The position numbers and the translations under genes are program-made. DNA of 64,000 bases from Adlercreutzia equolifaciens DSM 19450. Its GTDB lineage: Bacteria; Actinomycetota; Coriobacteriia; Coriobacteriales; Eggerthellaceae. Where the stretch lies: the NCBI RefSeq assembly GCF_000478885.1, contig NC_022567.1, positions 1,240,001 through 1,304,000 on the forward strand. Reading direction: 5' to 3'. Shown here piece by piece: positions 37,305 to 45,521 of this stretch; position 1 is the stretch's first letter; each line of letters begins with the position of its first letter. A model generated the notes under the pieces. It was not told where the DNA came from. It saw only the letters and a list, made by a program, of their open reading frames with translations, and did no database searches.

Positions 37305-38483
37305 TTACCAGTCCATCGCCTCCACCGCCTCGTGCTTCTGGGCCATGTCCACATGGGTGTAAATGTCCATGGTCGTGGAGTACTTCGCGTGGCCCGCGAG
37401 CACTTGGAGAACCTTCGGATCGGTCTTCTTGCGGGCCATGGCCGTGAGGTAGCTGTGCCTCATGTCGTGCAGCGTCATGCCCTGGCACCCGTAGCCGTCC
37501 CGGTGGCGCTCCCACCACCGGGTGACCGAGTGGGGCCGCATCCTCTCGCCCAGCTCGTTGCACATGAGCGGCGTGTCGTCGCCGAGGACGGGCCACGGTC
37601 GGCCCGTCTCCTCCCGCGTCTCCGCGAACATCTCCTCTATGGCGGCCATGCGCTCCCTCAAGTCCGCCTTGAGGCTCGCGGGCATAGGGAGCGCCCTCTT
37701 GGATGCGGCGGTCTTCGTGTCCTTCTGCCGCCCCAGGCTGTCGGTGCCGTGCGCCACGTGTATCTCGCCGGCCTCGAAGTCTATGTCCCGCACGTCGAGC
37801 CCCACGATCTCGCCGCGCCTCATGCCCGACCTGACCGCCGCCCTAAGGGCGAACTCCATGGGCTTCCTCGGATCGAGGGAATCGACGAGCGCCCTGATGC
37901 CGTCCACGGGGAGGGGAGTGCGCTCCTCCGTGTCTATGGCCGGCGGCTCTGCGTACTCGCACGGGTTGAAGTCCGCGTCGCCCTCCTTCACCGCGTCCTT
38001 GAACATCCTGTGGAGCGTCACGGAGATATCGCGCACGTAGGTTCCTGACAACGGTCTGCCAGAAGGGCTCTCGCCGTTTCTGAGGGCCTTGTGCATCGCA
38101 TCCAGGTGCCCAGGCCGTATTTCCTCTATCCGGGCCTTAGAGAGGTGCATATTGGCGCACACGATGTGGCACCTGTTCTTCTGCAACGTGTCGTAGGCGA
38201 CCTTCGCAGCCCGCTCGGACAGCCACGCCTCCGCGTAGGCGGGGAAGAGCATCCCCCTCTCGCGCCTCACCTCGCCGCGCTCGATGGCGGCCACGAACTC
38301 GTCCTTGGCGTCCTGAGCCTCGGAGTAGGTTCCATGGAACACCCTCGTCTTGACATAGCCCTCGTCGCCCTCGAACTCGCCCTCGATCTCCGCGCGAAGC
38401 TGCCACTTGCGGCACTTGGCGCGCGGCTTGCCCCGCTCCATCTTGTACACGGAGCCTTTGCCGCGAACCTTCACCTTGGCCAT
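37305..38483 (-). CDS. int: Tyrosine-type site-specific integrase
   Basis: 392 residues from ATG 38483, with GAGAGGTGA upstream. An N-terminal AP2-like arm-binding region (GSVYKMERGKPRAKCRKWQL, with a beta-strand pattern), then a SAM-like core-binding domain (about 95-190). The catalytic domain has the conserved Arg in RSGMRRGEIVGLD (about 245), the H-x-x-R box in LHDMRHSYL (about 340), GHAKYSTTMDIYTH with the second His and the nucleophilic Tyr near residue 375. All four are present, so the enzyme looks active. It points toward tRNA-Val, the usual target for this type. Confidence 0.93.
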   Translation of the reverse strand: MAKVKVRGKGSVYKMERGKPRAKCRKWQLRAEIEGEFEGDEGYVKTRVFHGTYSEAQDAKDEFVAAIERGEVRRERGMLFPAYAEAWLSERAAKVAYDTLQKNRCHIVCANMHLSKARIEEIRPGHLDAMHKALRNGESPSGRPLSGTYVRDISVTLHRMFKDAVKEGDADFNPCEYAEPPAIDTEERTPLPVDGIRALVDSLDPRKPMEFALRAAVRSGMRRGEIVGLDVRDIDFEAGEIHVAHGTDSLGRQKDTKTAASKRALPMPASLKADLRERMAAIEEMFAETREETGRPWPVLGDDTPLMCNELGERMRPHSVTRWWERHRDGYGCQGMTLHDMRHSYLTAMARKKTDPKVLQVLAGHAKYSTTMDIYTHVDMAQKHEAVEAMDW

Positions 38484-38535
38484 GGTACAATCACCTCTCC
38501 CTTCCATTACCGACAAGACCGACGAAGGAGGCGGC

Positions 38536-39420
38536 ATGGACGCAGCCCAGCAAATCGTCACCGTGAAGTTCGACGGGCAGGCTCACCAGGTCGATGTTCA
38601 CACATTCACGAACGTCGTGCTCGACTACTCCTCCGTCCTCCAGATGACCGCAAAGGAGATCGGCGTCGGCTCGCCCGTGAACGTGGCCATTGCCGCGACT
38701 GGCGAGGGAAGCCTCGACGTGATGCTCTCCGTGGCGGCCGAGCAGGCCGGCGGCATCCTCGCTCTCCTCAACGACAACCAGGGCGCCGTAGAGGCCGTCG
38801 GAGCGGTTGTGACAGCGTCGATCGGTCTCTATAAGTTCAAACAGAGTCTCGCTGGCAAACAGAAGGCCGAGAAGAAGTCGGAGACGCCAGAGACCGTCAC
38901 GGTAAATGCGGACGGAGAGGACATCACCGTTGCAAAGAACGTTTACAACGTCTATATGAACTGCCCGAATGCAACAGATGCGATAGACAACACGTTCTCC
39001 ACCCTCGACGAGAACCCAGCCGTTTCCGGGCTCCAGATGTCCACCAACGGCGATGTGTCGTTCAGAGCAGAGCGGGACGAGTTCTCCGCCATTGCGAGTT
39101 CCCCTAACTACGAAGGGGATACCACCAGGCACATCGAGGCACGAGACTGGTTGACGGTGGTCAAGCCGTTCCTCGCAAAATCCAAGACGAGGAAATGGGA
39201 GTTCATCTACCAGGGCAGCAAGATAACCGCCTGCGTGACCGATGATGGCTTTCTCGATTCCATAGAGGCCGTCCCGTTCAAAGTTGGCATGAAGATGCTC
39301 GTCGATCTCGACATAGTCCAAGAATACAGCGTGCCTTACGATACGTGGCTCAACAAGAAGTACACCGTGGTACGAGTTATCGACGAGGAGTACCCGACCA
39401 GGGACGAGCCTCTGTTCTGA
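38536..39420 (+). CDS. Hypothetical accessory protein, divergent from the integrase
   Basis: 294 residues from ATG 38536 with a strong GAAGGAGG site; earlier in-frame starts lack one. The N-half has VNVAIAATGEGSLDVMLSV (about residues 47-65) and one hydrophobic stretch near 75-98 (ILALLNDNQGAVEAVGAVVTASIG in part). A charged linker follows (KQKAEKKSETPETV). The C-half is soluble (about 115-290), with no Cys pattern or nuclease motif that I can see. The family is unknown to me, though similar GS(F/L)-containing proteins occur in mobile elements. A -10-like TACAAT at 38486 lies upstream. Confidence 0.6.
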   Translation: MDAAQQIVTVKFDGQAHQVDVHTFTNVVLDYSSVLQMTAKEIGVGSPVNVAIAATGEGSLDVMLSVAAEQAGGILALLNDNQGAVEAVGAVVTASIGLYKFKQSLAGKQKAEKKSETPETVTVNADGEDITVAKNVYNVYMNCPNATDAIDNTFSTLDENPAVSGLQMSTNGDVSFRAERDEFSAIASSPNYEGDTTRHIEARDWLTVVKPFLAKSKTRKWEFIYQGSKITACVTDDGFLDSIEAVPFKVGMKMLVDLDIVQEYSVPYDTWLNKKYTVVRVIDEEYPTRDEPLF

Positions 39421-39447
39421 TGCCCCTGGGGGCACTTCTATCCGTAG

Positions 39448-39691
39448 CATGGTACAATTCACCTTGCCTTCCTATTCGTAGGATGGTATTTCTTCTGCGA
39501 GCCCCGCCAGTCCGCCAAGATCAAAGCGGGGCTCCCTTCTCTGAGGGCGTATTGCCCAAAACAAATCCCTGTGTTAAACTGCCAACCAGAAAGGTACCTA
39601 CCGGTGAGAAGAAGCCCATGGGGCAAACTTCCTGAAAGGGATAGCCGGGATGGTCCAGGAGCCGTCAGTCACCTGGCGGCTCCTGCTTTTT
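39448..39691 (+). other. Structured intergenic region, possible small RNA
   Basis: CATGGTACAATTCACC (39448-39463) repeats the sequence at the integrase start (38481) and includes a TACAAT box. Downstream are a 9-bp stem (39500-39508 with 39527-39535) and a terminator-like stem AGGAGCCG (39657-39664) with CGGCTCCT (39677-39684) followed by GCTTTTT. It could be the 3' end of the gene before it, or a separate short transcript. No coding frame stands out. Confidence 0.4.
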
Positions 39692-40552
39692 CATGGGCGC
39701 CCAGAACTCCAGGCCCGATCTGATCGCCTTCAGCGACAGGACGTGCCCGTTATCGCCCTGCTCCCGGCTCCGCTGGATGGCCCAGCAGTAGTAGTCGGCA
39801 ATTTGCAGGTTGTAGCTGCTCATAGACCTGTGGTGAGCGATGGTGAACCTTCCCGGAGCGTGCCTTTTCAGCACGGCCTTCAGCCTTTGCGTGTACTCCT
39901 TCTTCTTGATGTCGCTCGGCAGCTTGTCCGTCACGGCTATTATCTTCGACGCCGAGTCAAGCTCGAAATCCCGATTGATGGACTTGAACAGCGTGTCGAA
40001 CAGGTTGCAGTAGATGTCCCCTGGCGTGCTGAACTCCGGGTCGCCGACGCTCTTCTCCACCGCCGCGTAGTACACGGCAAAGAACTGCTCGTAGAGCCTG
40101 ATATGCTCGAAAACCTCGGCCCTTATGAACTTCCGGTCGTTGCAGGCATGGAAGTACTCCACGTCGTCGCCGCGCTCAAGCATGTCCCTCTTCAGCTCGG
40201 AAAGATCGTCGGCGCACCGGAACGGGCGTTGAGTCATGGCGCACGTGAGAATGAAGAACTTCGAGCCCTTCTCGCCGAGATCGAAGTCGCCGGCCTCGTC
40301 GAAGAACAGATAGAGGGGCTTGTTCCCAAACTTTGCCCTTGGGCCGAAGGACGCTCTCTTGCTCACAAAAGGGCCGCTGATCTTTATCTTCGCACCAGAT
40401 TTGATGGCTCCTCTGACGGCGCACTCCCATATCTCCTTCTCGGAAGGCGGATAGGCCTCGTGGAGCAACTGGTGGGTCTCAGAAAAAACAATGGCCGAGG
40501 GATTTCCACTTGCATCGCTGCTAGAAGTGCCCTCGGCTCTGTCGTTACCCAT
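39665..40552 (-). CDS. DUF3800 protein
   Basis: 295 residues from ATG 40552, with GGAGGTGA 7-8 bases upstream. The family motif is the acidic strand LYLFFDEAGDFDLGE (about residues 80-94), followed by FFILTCA. Near the end come QIADYYCWAIQRSRE, the DUF3800-type C-terminal helix, and several conserved acidic residues between. The fold is thought to be RNase-H-like, so a nuclease role is possible but not shown. The first ~75 residues are an extra region. DUF3800 genes are frequent in prophages and defence islands. AAGGTTT occurs twice in the 130-base AT-rich region upstream. Confidence 0.82.
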   Translation of the reverse strand: MGNDRAEGTSSSDASGNPSAIVFSETHQLLHEAYPPSEKEIWECAVRGAIKSGAKIKISGPFVSKRASFGPRAKFGNKPLYLFFDEAGDFDLGEKGSKFFILTCAMTQRPFRCADDLSELKRDMLERGDDVEYFHACNDRKFIRAEVFEHIRLYEQFFAVYYAAVEKSVGDPEFSTPGDIYCNLFDTLFKSINRDFELDSASKIIAVTDKLPSDIKKKEYTQRLKAVLKRHAPGRFTIAHHRSMSSYNLQIADYYCWAIQRSREQGDNGHVLSLKAIRSGLEFWAPMKKQEPPGD

Positions 40553-40683
40553 CTTATCACCTCCAAATTTTTTTCAAATAAGGTTTAAAGAACATTTTCA
40601 AAAAAGGTTTCAACTGAAGTTCGCGCTGTCGCTACTCCATTTCTCGCGAAGGCTGATACCAGACGACGGCGCCCGTCAGCTCG

Positions 40684-41556
40684 CTAGTCGATTTCCTCGA
40701 CGCATACTCCCGTCGATTCGAGCCATTGGATCACGGCGTCCCTGAAGCCGGGATAAGAGCCGGGTGCGCACAGCGCCGCGAGCTCGCGGCCGTACCTGGT
40801 GAGATCGGGGGTCACGACAGCAACTTGACGCTCCCTCCTGTCGAGCCGGTACGCCACGCCGTCTATCTTCGCGACAAGAATTCCCCGCTGATCGAAAGGA
40901 AGTGATCCGTATACATACACACCTTTGCTGTGGATCTTCGTCAGCCCGAGGGCGTCCAGCGACTCGGCCTCGTCCCTTGAGAGGGAGAACTCTTCCAGGC
41001 CCTTGCACTCTATCATCGGAAGAAGCTTCTTGCCGCCGTCCGGATCGACAGCCTCGATGCTGCACCCGCACAGCTTCTGGAAGGCACGGGCCTCCGACCG
41101 GGACATGTCGCCGAGTATGCTCATGGTCTTTTTCGATACCGATCCTGGCCTATCCAACTCGCCGGCGAGAACAGAGGCCCACGTGCGCTGGGCCTCTTCG
41201 TCAACCGCGCGCTCCGCGTGTCGTCGGAATGCCTCCACCCAAGCTGGATCCACCTCGTCGGCCCTCGAAACATCCGGTTCGAGCTCAGCGGCGAAGCTGA
41301 CGACATTGGAAAGACGCTCGCATCCGACTCGCTCCTTGGCGATGGCGGAGCACAGCGCGTCGATGCTCTCTTGCGACATCTCCTTTTCAGCTCCGATGTT
41401 CTTGACGATCTCCATATCGCGCAGCGTCCTTTTTACGGAACGCGATTTGGCTCTGTCAACGCTGCCAAGGGGCACGCCCGGAAAAAGCCTCCCTATAGCG
41501 TCCATCGTGTTTGGGACGATGTTTCCGACTGCCGTTATTGCTCCTTCGAATGTCAT
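40684..41556 (-). CDS. DUF2806-like protein paired with the repressor
   Basis: 290 residues. Its ATG (41556) directly follows the TAG of the repressor gene with no base between, so the two are coupled. The central part, WASVLAGELDRPGSVSKKTM and ILGDMSRSEARAFQKLC (about residues 130-170), is the pattern of the DUF2806/TIGR03899 group of phage-associated proteins. The N-terminus (about 1-20) is mildly hydrophobic, and the C-half has alternating strands (GVAYRLDRRERQVAVV). Function unknown. Its pairing with a repressor suggests a role in lysogeny control or in sensing damage. Confidence 0.7.
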   Translation of the reverse strand: MTFEGAITAVGNIVPNTMDAIGRLFPGVPLGSVDRAKSRSVKRTLRDMEIVKNIGAEKEMSQESIDALCSAIAKERVGCERLSNVVSFAAELEPDVSRADEVDPAWVEAFRRHAERAVDEEAQRTWASVLAGELDRPGSVSKKTMSILGDMSRSEARAFQKLCGCSIEAVDPDGGKKLLPMIECKGLEEFSLSRDEAESLDALGLTKIHSKGVYVYGSLPFDQRGILVAKIDGVAYRLDRRERQVAVVTPDLTRYGRELAALCAPGSYPGFRDAVIQWLESTGVCVEEID

Positions 41557-42228
41557 CTATCCCATCTCCCTCGGGGCCTGGTACCAAGTGATCACGCCCG
41601 GAATCTCCAGGCTGTGCTCGCTGTCCCGCCTTATGATGATGTCCTCGTGGTCGGGGTTGTGGCTCTCCGGCGAGAGGATCATGGTGTTGGCCGTCATGCG
41701 CAGCCGGCGCACGATGTAGTCGCAGCCGTCAACCGACGCCATCACGATGGAGTTGTCGCGCGGCTGCTTCTTCCGCGATACAACCAGGTCGCTGCCGACG
41801 GAGAACACCTTGTCCATGCAATCGCTCTCGCTGGACACCACGAAGCAGTCGGGATCCTCGTCCACGAGAGACTGTGGGATGCTCACTATGGTGGTCTCGT
41901 CGTACACATCCGGCTGGGCGAGAACCCCCGCGTGCACCTTCCCCAGGCGCGGCGCTAGGCCCATGACCATGCCTACGGCGGGACGGGCGTTAGATATTCC
42001 TGGAAAGCCTCCATGCTCTTTTGCCGCTAGGCCGTAATTCTCGGAGAGAATATCGTCCTCGCTCAGATTGAAGTAATCGCATATGTTGCGCACGGCATCT
42101 TTGCGGGGGGTGGATCCCTTGCGCCAGCCAGTAACCGCTCCGGGTGTCACGTCTGCTATTCGTGCCAGATGGTCTTGATTAATGTTGAATTTGACCAGTA
42201 ATGCATCAATGTTTTCAGGGACACCCAT
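41557..42228 (-). CDS. XRE/S24-like phage repressor, peptidase residues altered
   Basis: 223 residues from ATG 42228, behind AAAGAGGCGAT. The N-terminal helix-turn-helix (LLVKFNINQDHLARIADVTPGAVTGW in two helices) is XRE-like, with a NICDYFNLSEDDIL scaffold helix. The C-terminal half resembles the LexA/CI S24 domain: SDCMDKVFSVGSDLVV lies where GDSMEP...GDLVV is usual, and YIVRRLRM lies where the catalytic Lys would be. Thus the Ser is Cys and the Lys is Arg, which should block self-cleavage. It probably represses the element's own genes. Another signal, perhaps its coupled DUF2806 partner, may release it. Confidence 0.8.
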   Translation of the reverse strand: MGVPENIDALLVKFNINQDHLARIADVTPGAVTGWRKGSTPRKDAVRNICDYFNLSEDDILSENYGLAAKEHGGFPGISNARPAVGMVMGLAPRLGKVHAGVLAQPDVYDETTIVSIPQSLVDEDPDCFVVSSESDCMDKVFSVGSDLVVSRKKQPRDNSIVMASVDGCDYIVRRLRMTANTMILSPESHNPDHEDIIIRRDSEHSLEIPGVITWYQAPREMG

Positions 42229-42914
42229 ATCGCCTCTTTCAATGAAACTCAATTCCTATGAGCACTTTACCACCAATTAAAAAAATCTCAATTGTTTTTT
42301 AGCTTTACTAAAGTCTGTGATAAACCGTGCTGACGAAAGGAAGCAAAGGATGCGACTTTATAGTTTAACGCTCGCAACAGTTCGTGATACTCCAGGCATG
42401 AAGCTCGAAAAATCAAAGATACCTCAGGCGTGAAGGCTATTGCCACGTATGTTTCTTGTGAGGGCAAGCTGAGAGTTTTCTAGTTGTTGGAGATTGAAGA
42501 ATCTACAATGCCATCGCTGAGCATGCGCGCATGCTGCTACGCAATACCGTGCATGAATTTAACCAATATGATTTAGAAAGATATAGCTCCGCCGGAAGGT
42601 GAATAAATGGGTCAGCAGGAAGTCAAAGATGGCGAGACCTTGCGCGAGGTGGTTGAGGTGGTATCGAAGGGATCAATATGCGGCCGACCGCAAATCCAGT
42701 TAAGTCGTTAGGTTGCAGGAACGTAATGTTTTGAAGCTGTGGTGGACGTACTACGCGCCGATTGCTGACCGCATGGTCAGACCTTGTATCGCTTGCCGTG
42801 AGTCTATAGGTGGGTGATCCTGTTTTTTCGCTTTTGTCTCAGGTAGCTGGAAGGCAATGCTCCTATAATGGCTAGCAACGAATGACATTCCTGATCAGAG
42901 ACTAGGGTTGCCAT
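42229..42914. other. AT-richer intergenic stretch, no clear gene
   Basis: Visibly lower in GC than the rest of the window. The first ~100 bases are the repressor's control region. Three tiny frames can be made (42350-42433, 42607-42711 and a GTG frame ending near 42486) but none is long enough to be convincing. A possible phage attachment remnant lies at 42783. TATAAT (42864-42869) probably drives the next genes. Confidence 0.5.
42607..42711 (+). CDS. Possible 34-residue peptide
   Basis: ATG 42607 follows CCGGAAGGTGAATAA, a fair ribosome-binding site. The product starts MGQQEVKDGETLREVVEVVS and ends before a TAG at 42709-42711. It is acidic then basic, with no membrane segment. I do not recognise it; it could be a remnant. 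Confidence 0.25.
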   Translation: MGQQEVKDGETLREVVEVVSKGSICGRPQIQLSR

Positions 42915-42977
42915 ATGAACCAACTGGAGAAAGTGAAGGCGACATGGCAATTCACTGAGGCATACAACAACTTATGA
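42915..42977 (+). CDS. 20-residue upstream frame overlapping the next gene (possible leader peptide)
   Basis: ATG 42915 to TGA 42975-42977 encodes MNQLEKVKATWQFTEAYNNL. The stop overlaps the start of the large unknown gene as ATGA (42974-42977). The next gene has a poor ribosome-binding site, so translation of this short frame could feed it. TATAAT at 42864-42869 would make a transcript that includes it. Confidence 0.4.
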   Translation: MNQLEKVKATWQFTEAYNNL

Positions 42978-44899
42978 CTACTTTCGTAGAAATACAGCAG
43001 GAGTTTGGGAGATGCTGTTGGGCTAACGATGGCATGTCCTGCATATTTGTTCGAACTCTAAATGATGACACAAGAAAGACGATTGCTAAACGGCTCAACC
43101 AATATGCGGTACAGCTTGATTGGAGTAGGGTTATCGGTCTCGTCGACGTGTCGAAGAGGCACGATGCGACTGCGGGCATTCTAGTGTGCGACAAAAAAGC
43201 TTATTTCTACGGCGGTCGCAAGAAGCCTCAGAAGGTTTGGTACGACGAGGTTAGCAGAATTGCGCTATTGAGAACTGAAGAGGGTTCCGATTACGGGATA
43301 AAGTTCGAGCTCGATAGTAACGTCGACTATTCGTGGAAATGCGATGCCGTAGACTGCGAGGCCGTCGCAAAGCTCATCAAAAGCATCAAGAGGATCAGCC
43401 GTGCCGCTGCGGAGGAATACAACCGAGTCAATCTGGAGTACGAGAACGAAGCAGCTGGAATAGAAGTAGGTGGCCTGACCGTCGGGAGCAGGGGCATCGT
43501 CAATAAGGTATACGACGAGGATAGATTCCATGTTCGGCAAGGCCACGGATTCGCCGCGGAAAGAGCGAACAATTTAGAGGATCGGCTGCATGGCAAGAAA
43601 GCTACCATCGAGGGTGACAACAACGTCAAAAATGGCCCCGATAGGGCGATCCGCCAACCGGATGGGCCAAAGGTTCTCATCCAATCGAAGTACTGTGCGA
43701 CCGGAAGGAGGAGCATAAACGGTTGCTTCGAGAATGGCGGTAGCGGCGAGTTCCGCTACTTCGACAGCAACGGCAAGCCCATGGTCATCGAGGTGGCTTC
43801 AGATACCATTGAAGATGCGCGCAAGGCGATGGCCGGTAAAATCAAAAACGGGCAGCTCAAAGGAGTCACGGATCCTGAGAAGGCCAAGGAGATAGTGCAG
43901 CCGGGGCACTTCACCTACCAGCAGGCGAAAAACATCGCCAAAGCCGGGAACCTGAACTCCATCATCTATGACGTGAAGTCCGGGGCCGTCATCTCCCTCT
44001 CGGCCTTCGGGGTGAGCGCCTCTATAACCTTGGCCATTAGCATATGGAATAGCGAGGAGCCGACCGCTGCATTGAAGAACGCTGCATTCAGCGGCATCAA
44101 GATAGGCGGTACGACGTTGGTCACGACCGTCCTGGCGAGTCAGATTGCCAAGTCCAGCATCAATGGTGCGATGACGCCCAGCTTTCAGGCATTAGCGAAG
44201 GTGCTGAGCCCCAAGGCCTACGCGGCACTGGCGAACGCTTTCAGGAGCGGCGCCACGCTTACGGGAGGGGCTGCGATCAACAGCGCCGCCAAGTTGCTGA
44301 AGGGCAATGCCATCACAGCTGTGGTAACAACTGCGGTACTGACATCGTTCGACGTCAAGGATATAGTGCTCGGCAGGATCTCCGGGGCACAGTTGGCGGT
44401 CAACTTTGCCAGGACGACCACGACGGTTGCTGGGGGCACAGCGGGATGGCTCGGCGGCTCGGCCGTAGGCACGATGGTGCTGCCCGGCGTCGGCACGGTC
44501 GTGGGCGGCCTTGTGGGCTCTCTGGCTGCGGGCGGCGGCCTCGGCGTGCTGATTGATAAGGCGACCGGTAAATTCTTCGACTCCGATACTGACAAGATGC
44601 TTCGATTGGTGCAGGCAGCCTTCCGGGACATCAGCGAAGAGTATCTCCTGAGCCAAGACGAGGCTGAGAAGATATCGGACAAGCTCGTGACCAGGATCAA
44701 TGAAAAGGCATTGAAGAAGATGCATGCGAGCAAGGACAGGTACTGGCATGCGAGAGGCATTATCGAGCCACTCGCGGAAGATCAAGTTAAAAGGCGTCCG
44801 CGTATTGCGGCGCCCAGTGAGGACTTGATGGAGGAGAGCATCGATTCCGTGGTCATGGACATCGCTTTGGAGCTGGAGGGTAATGGTTCAGATGAATGA
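42974..44899 (+). CDS. Large unknown protein: PH-like, nuclease-like and glycine-zipper regions
   Basis: 641 residues. About residues 55-140 look like a bacterial PH/YokE-type domain (GILVCDKKAYFYGG, VWYDEVSRIALL). About 190-330 form a second, highly ordered domain: GHGFAAERANNLEDRL, GDNNVKNGPDR, VLIQSKYC, a Gly-rich turn, and GVTDPEKAKEIVQPGHFTY. The Asp in GPDR (223) and the IQSK strand (Gln237, Lys239) resemble the PD-(D/E)XK core with Gln for Glu; this is inference. Hydrophobic stretches follow at 335-357, 375-391 and 445-458. Next is a glycine zipper at 485-527 (GGTAGWLGGSAVG...), typical of membrane-inserting segments, then a charged helical tail. I do not recognise a named family. It is co-transcribed with the small gene that overlaps it. 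Confidence 0.65.
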   Translation: MTTFVEIQQEFGRCCWANDGMSCIFVRTLNDDTRKTIAKRLNQYAVQLDWSRVIGLVDVSKRHDATAGILVCDKKAYFYGGRKKPQKVWYDEVSRIALLRTEEGSDYGIKFELDSNVDYSWKCDAVDCEAVAKLIKSIKRISRAAAEEYNRVNLEYENEAAGIEVGGLTVGSRGIVNKVYDEDRFHVRQGHGFAAERANNLEDRLHGKKATIEGDNNVKNGPDRAIRQPDGPKVLIQSKYCATGRRSINGCFENGGSGEFRYFDSNGKPMVIEVASDTIEDARKAMAGKIKNGQLKGVTDPEKAKEIVQPGHFTYQQAKNIAKAGNLNSIIYDVKSGAVISLSAFGVSASITLAISIWNSEEPTAALKNAAFSGIKIGGTTLVTTVLASQIAKSSINGAMTPSFQALAKVLSPKAYAALANAFRSGATLTGGAAINSAAKLLKGNAITAVVTTAVLTSFDVKDIVLGRISGAQLAVNFARTTTTVAGGTAGWLGGSAVGTMVLPGVGTVVGGLVGSLAAGGGLGVLIDKATGKFFDSDTDKMLRLVQAAFRDISEEYLLSQDEAEKISDKLVTRINEKALKKMHASKDRYWHARGIIEPLAEDQVKRRPRIAAPSEDLMEESIDSVVMDIALELEGNGSDE

Positions 44900-45278
44900 C
44901 GAGAAAGAGCTTGTGCAAAAGCTAAAAGACGCCTTGAGGCGCTACGGGGCGGATTACGGGTTCGTCGTTACTGACAAATCCGTGAGAAAGCTGGTTGACG
45001 ACAGCATCTATGAGATGTTCGATTTGAAGGGCTGCTCGCCGAAGAAGCTTGTCGAAGCATTCATGGAAGTCGGCAAGGTCATCGAGCAATCGGATGATGG
45101 AACGGAATACGTGGCAGCAGTTTGTGCTGGTATAGCCCATATGAACATCGCGCTCGTTGTGGCAAAAACGCGCAAAGACAAAGTCGAGTTTGTGGCCACT
45201 GCAAATGAAGGACTAATTAAGCAAAATACTGCAAATCACGCGATTGATCGAGTCGAGAAACGCCTTTTTATCAGTTAG
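44883..45278 (+). CDS. Small unknown partner protein
   Basis: 131 residues from ATG 44883, behind GGAGGG, overlapping the large gene by 17 bases; ATG 44892 is an alternative. No membrane segment or signal peptide. The N-half is helical and charged (ELVQKLKDALRRYGADYGFV, SPKKLVEAFMEVGKV), the C-half shows VAAVCAGIAHMNIALVVAKT. No motif recognised. The tight overlap suggests a complex or a toxin and immunity-type pair with the large protein. Codon use is more AT-rich than in the neighbouring core genes. A 240-base gap without features follows it. Confidence 0.55.
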   Translation: MVQMNDEKELVQKLKDALRRYGADYGFVVTDKSVRKLVDDSIYEMFDLKGCSPKKLVEAFMEVGKVIEQSDDGTEYVAAVCAGIAHMNIALVVAKTRKDKVEFVATANEGLIKQNTANHAIDRVEKRLFIS

Positions 45279-45521
45279 TCCTTACGAGGCGTGAGTTGCG
45301 GCTATTTCTGGTTGGCGAACGCTTTCGGTGCCCGCTTTGATGAGCATTGGTGCGTCTGGGCTTGGTTTTCGGGGGCTATGAATTGAGGTTTTCGCAGATG
45401 GTGGGATAGTGCGCTCTGTTTTCGTAACGCAGCCCTTACGTGGAAAAGTTGTGGAAGCGAAATAACCTCACCTGGGGTATCATTGTTCTCAATGTTCCCC
45501 TACCGAGGAGTTGGTCTTTCC

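Larger units (their letters stand above)
37191..42792. mobile_element. Putative integrative element at tRNA-Val
   Basis: The region runs from the tRNA-Val 3' end through a tyrosine integrase, a hypothetical gene, DUF3800, DUF2806 and a phage-type repressor. CTTGTATCGC of the tRNA (37191-37200) recurs at 42783-42792, with weaker similarity on both sides, and may mark the right end. A 10-base match is short. The true end could be elsewhere, for example after 45278. No replication, structural or transfer genes are seen, so it is small or decayed. Confidence 0.5.

Noticed and set aside
38491..39462. Minus-strand gene opposite the hypothetical at 38536
   Set aside because: It has a fair initiation site but no domain, and the plus-strand frame has a much stronger ribosome-binding site and normal composition.
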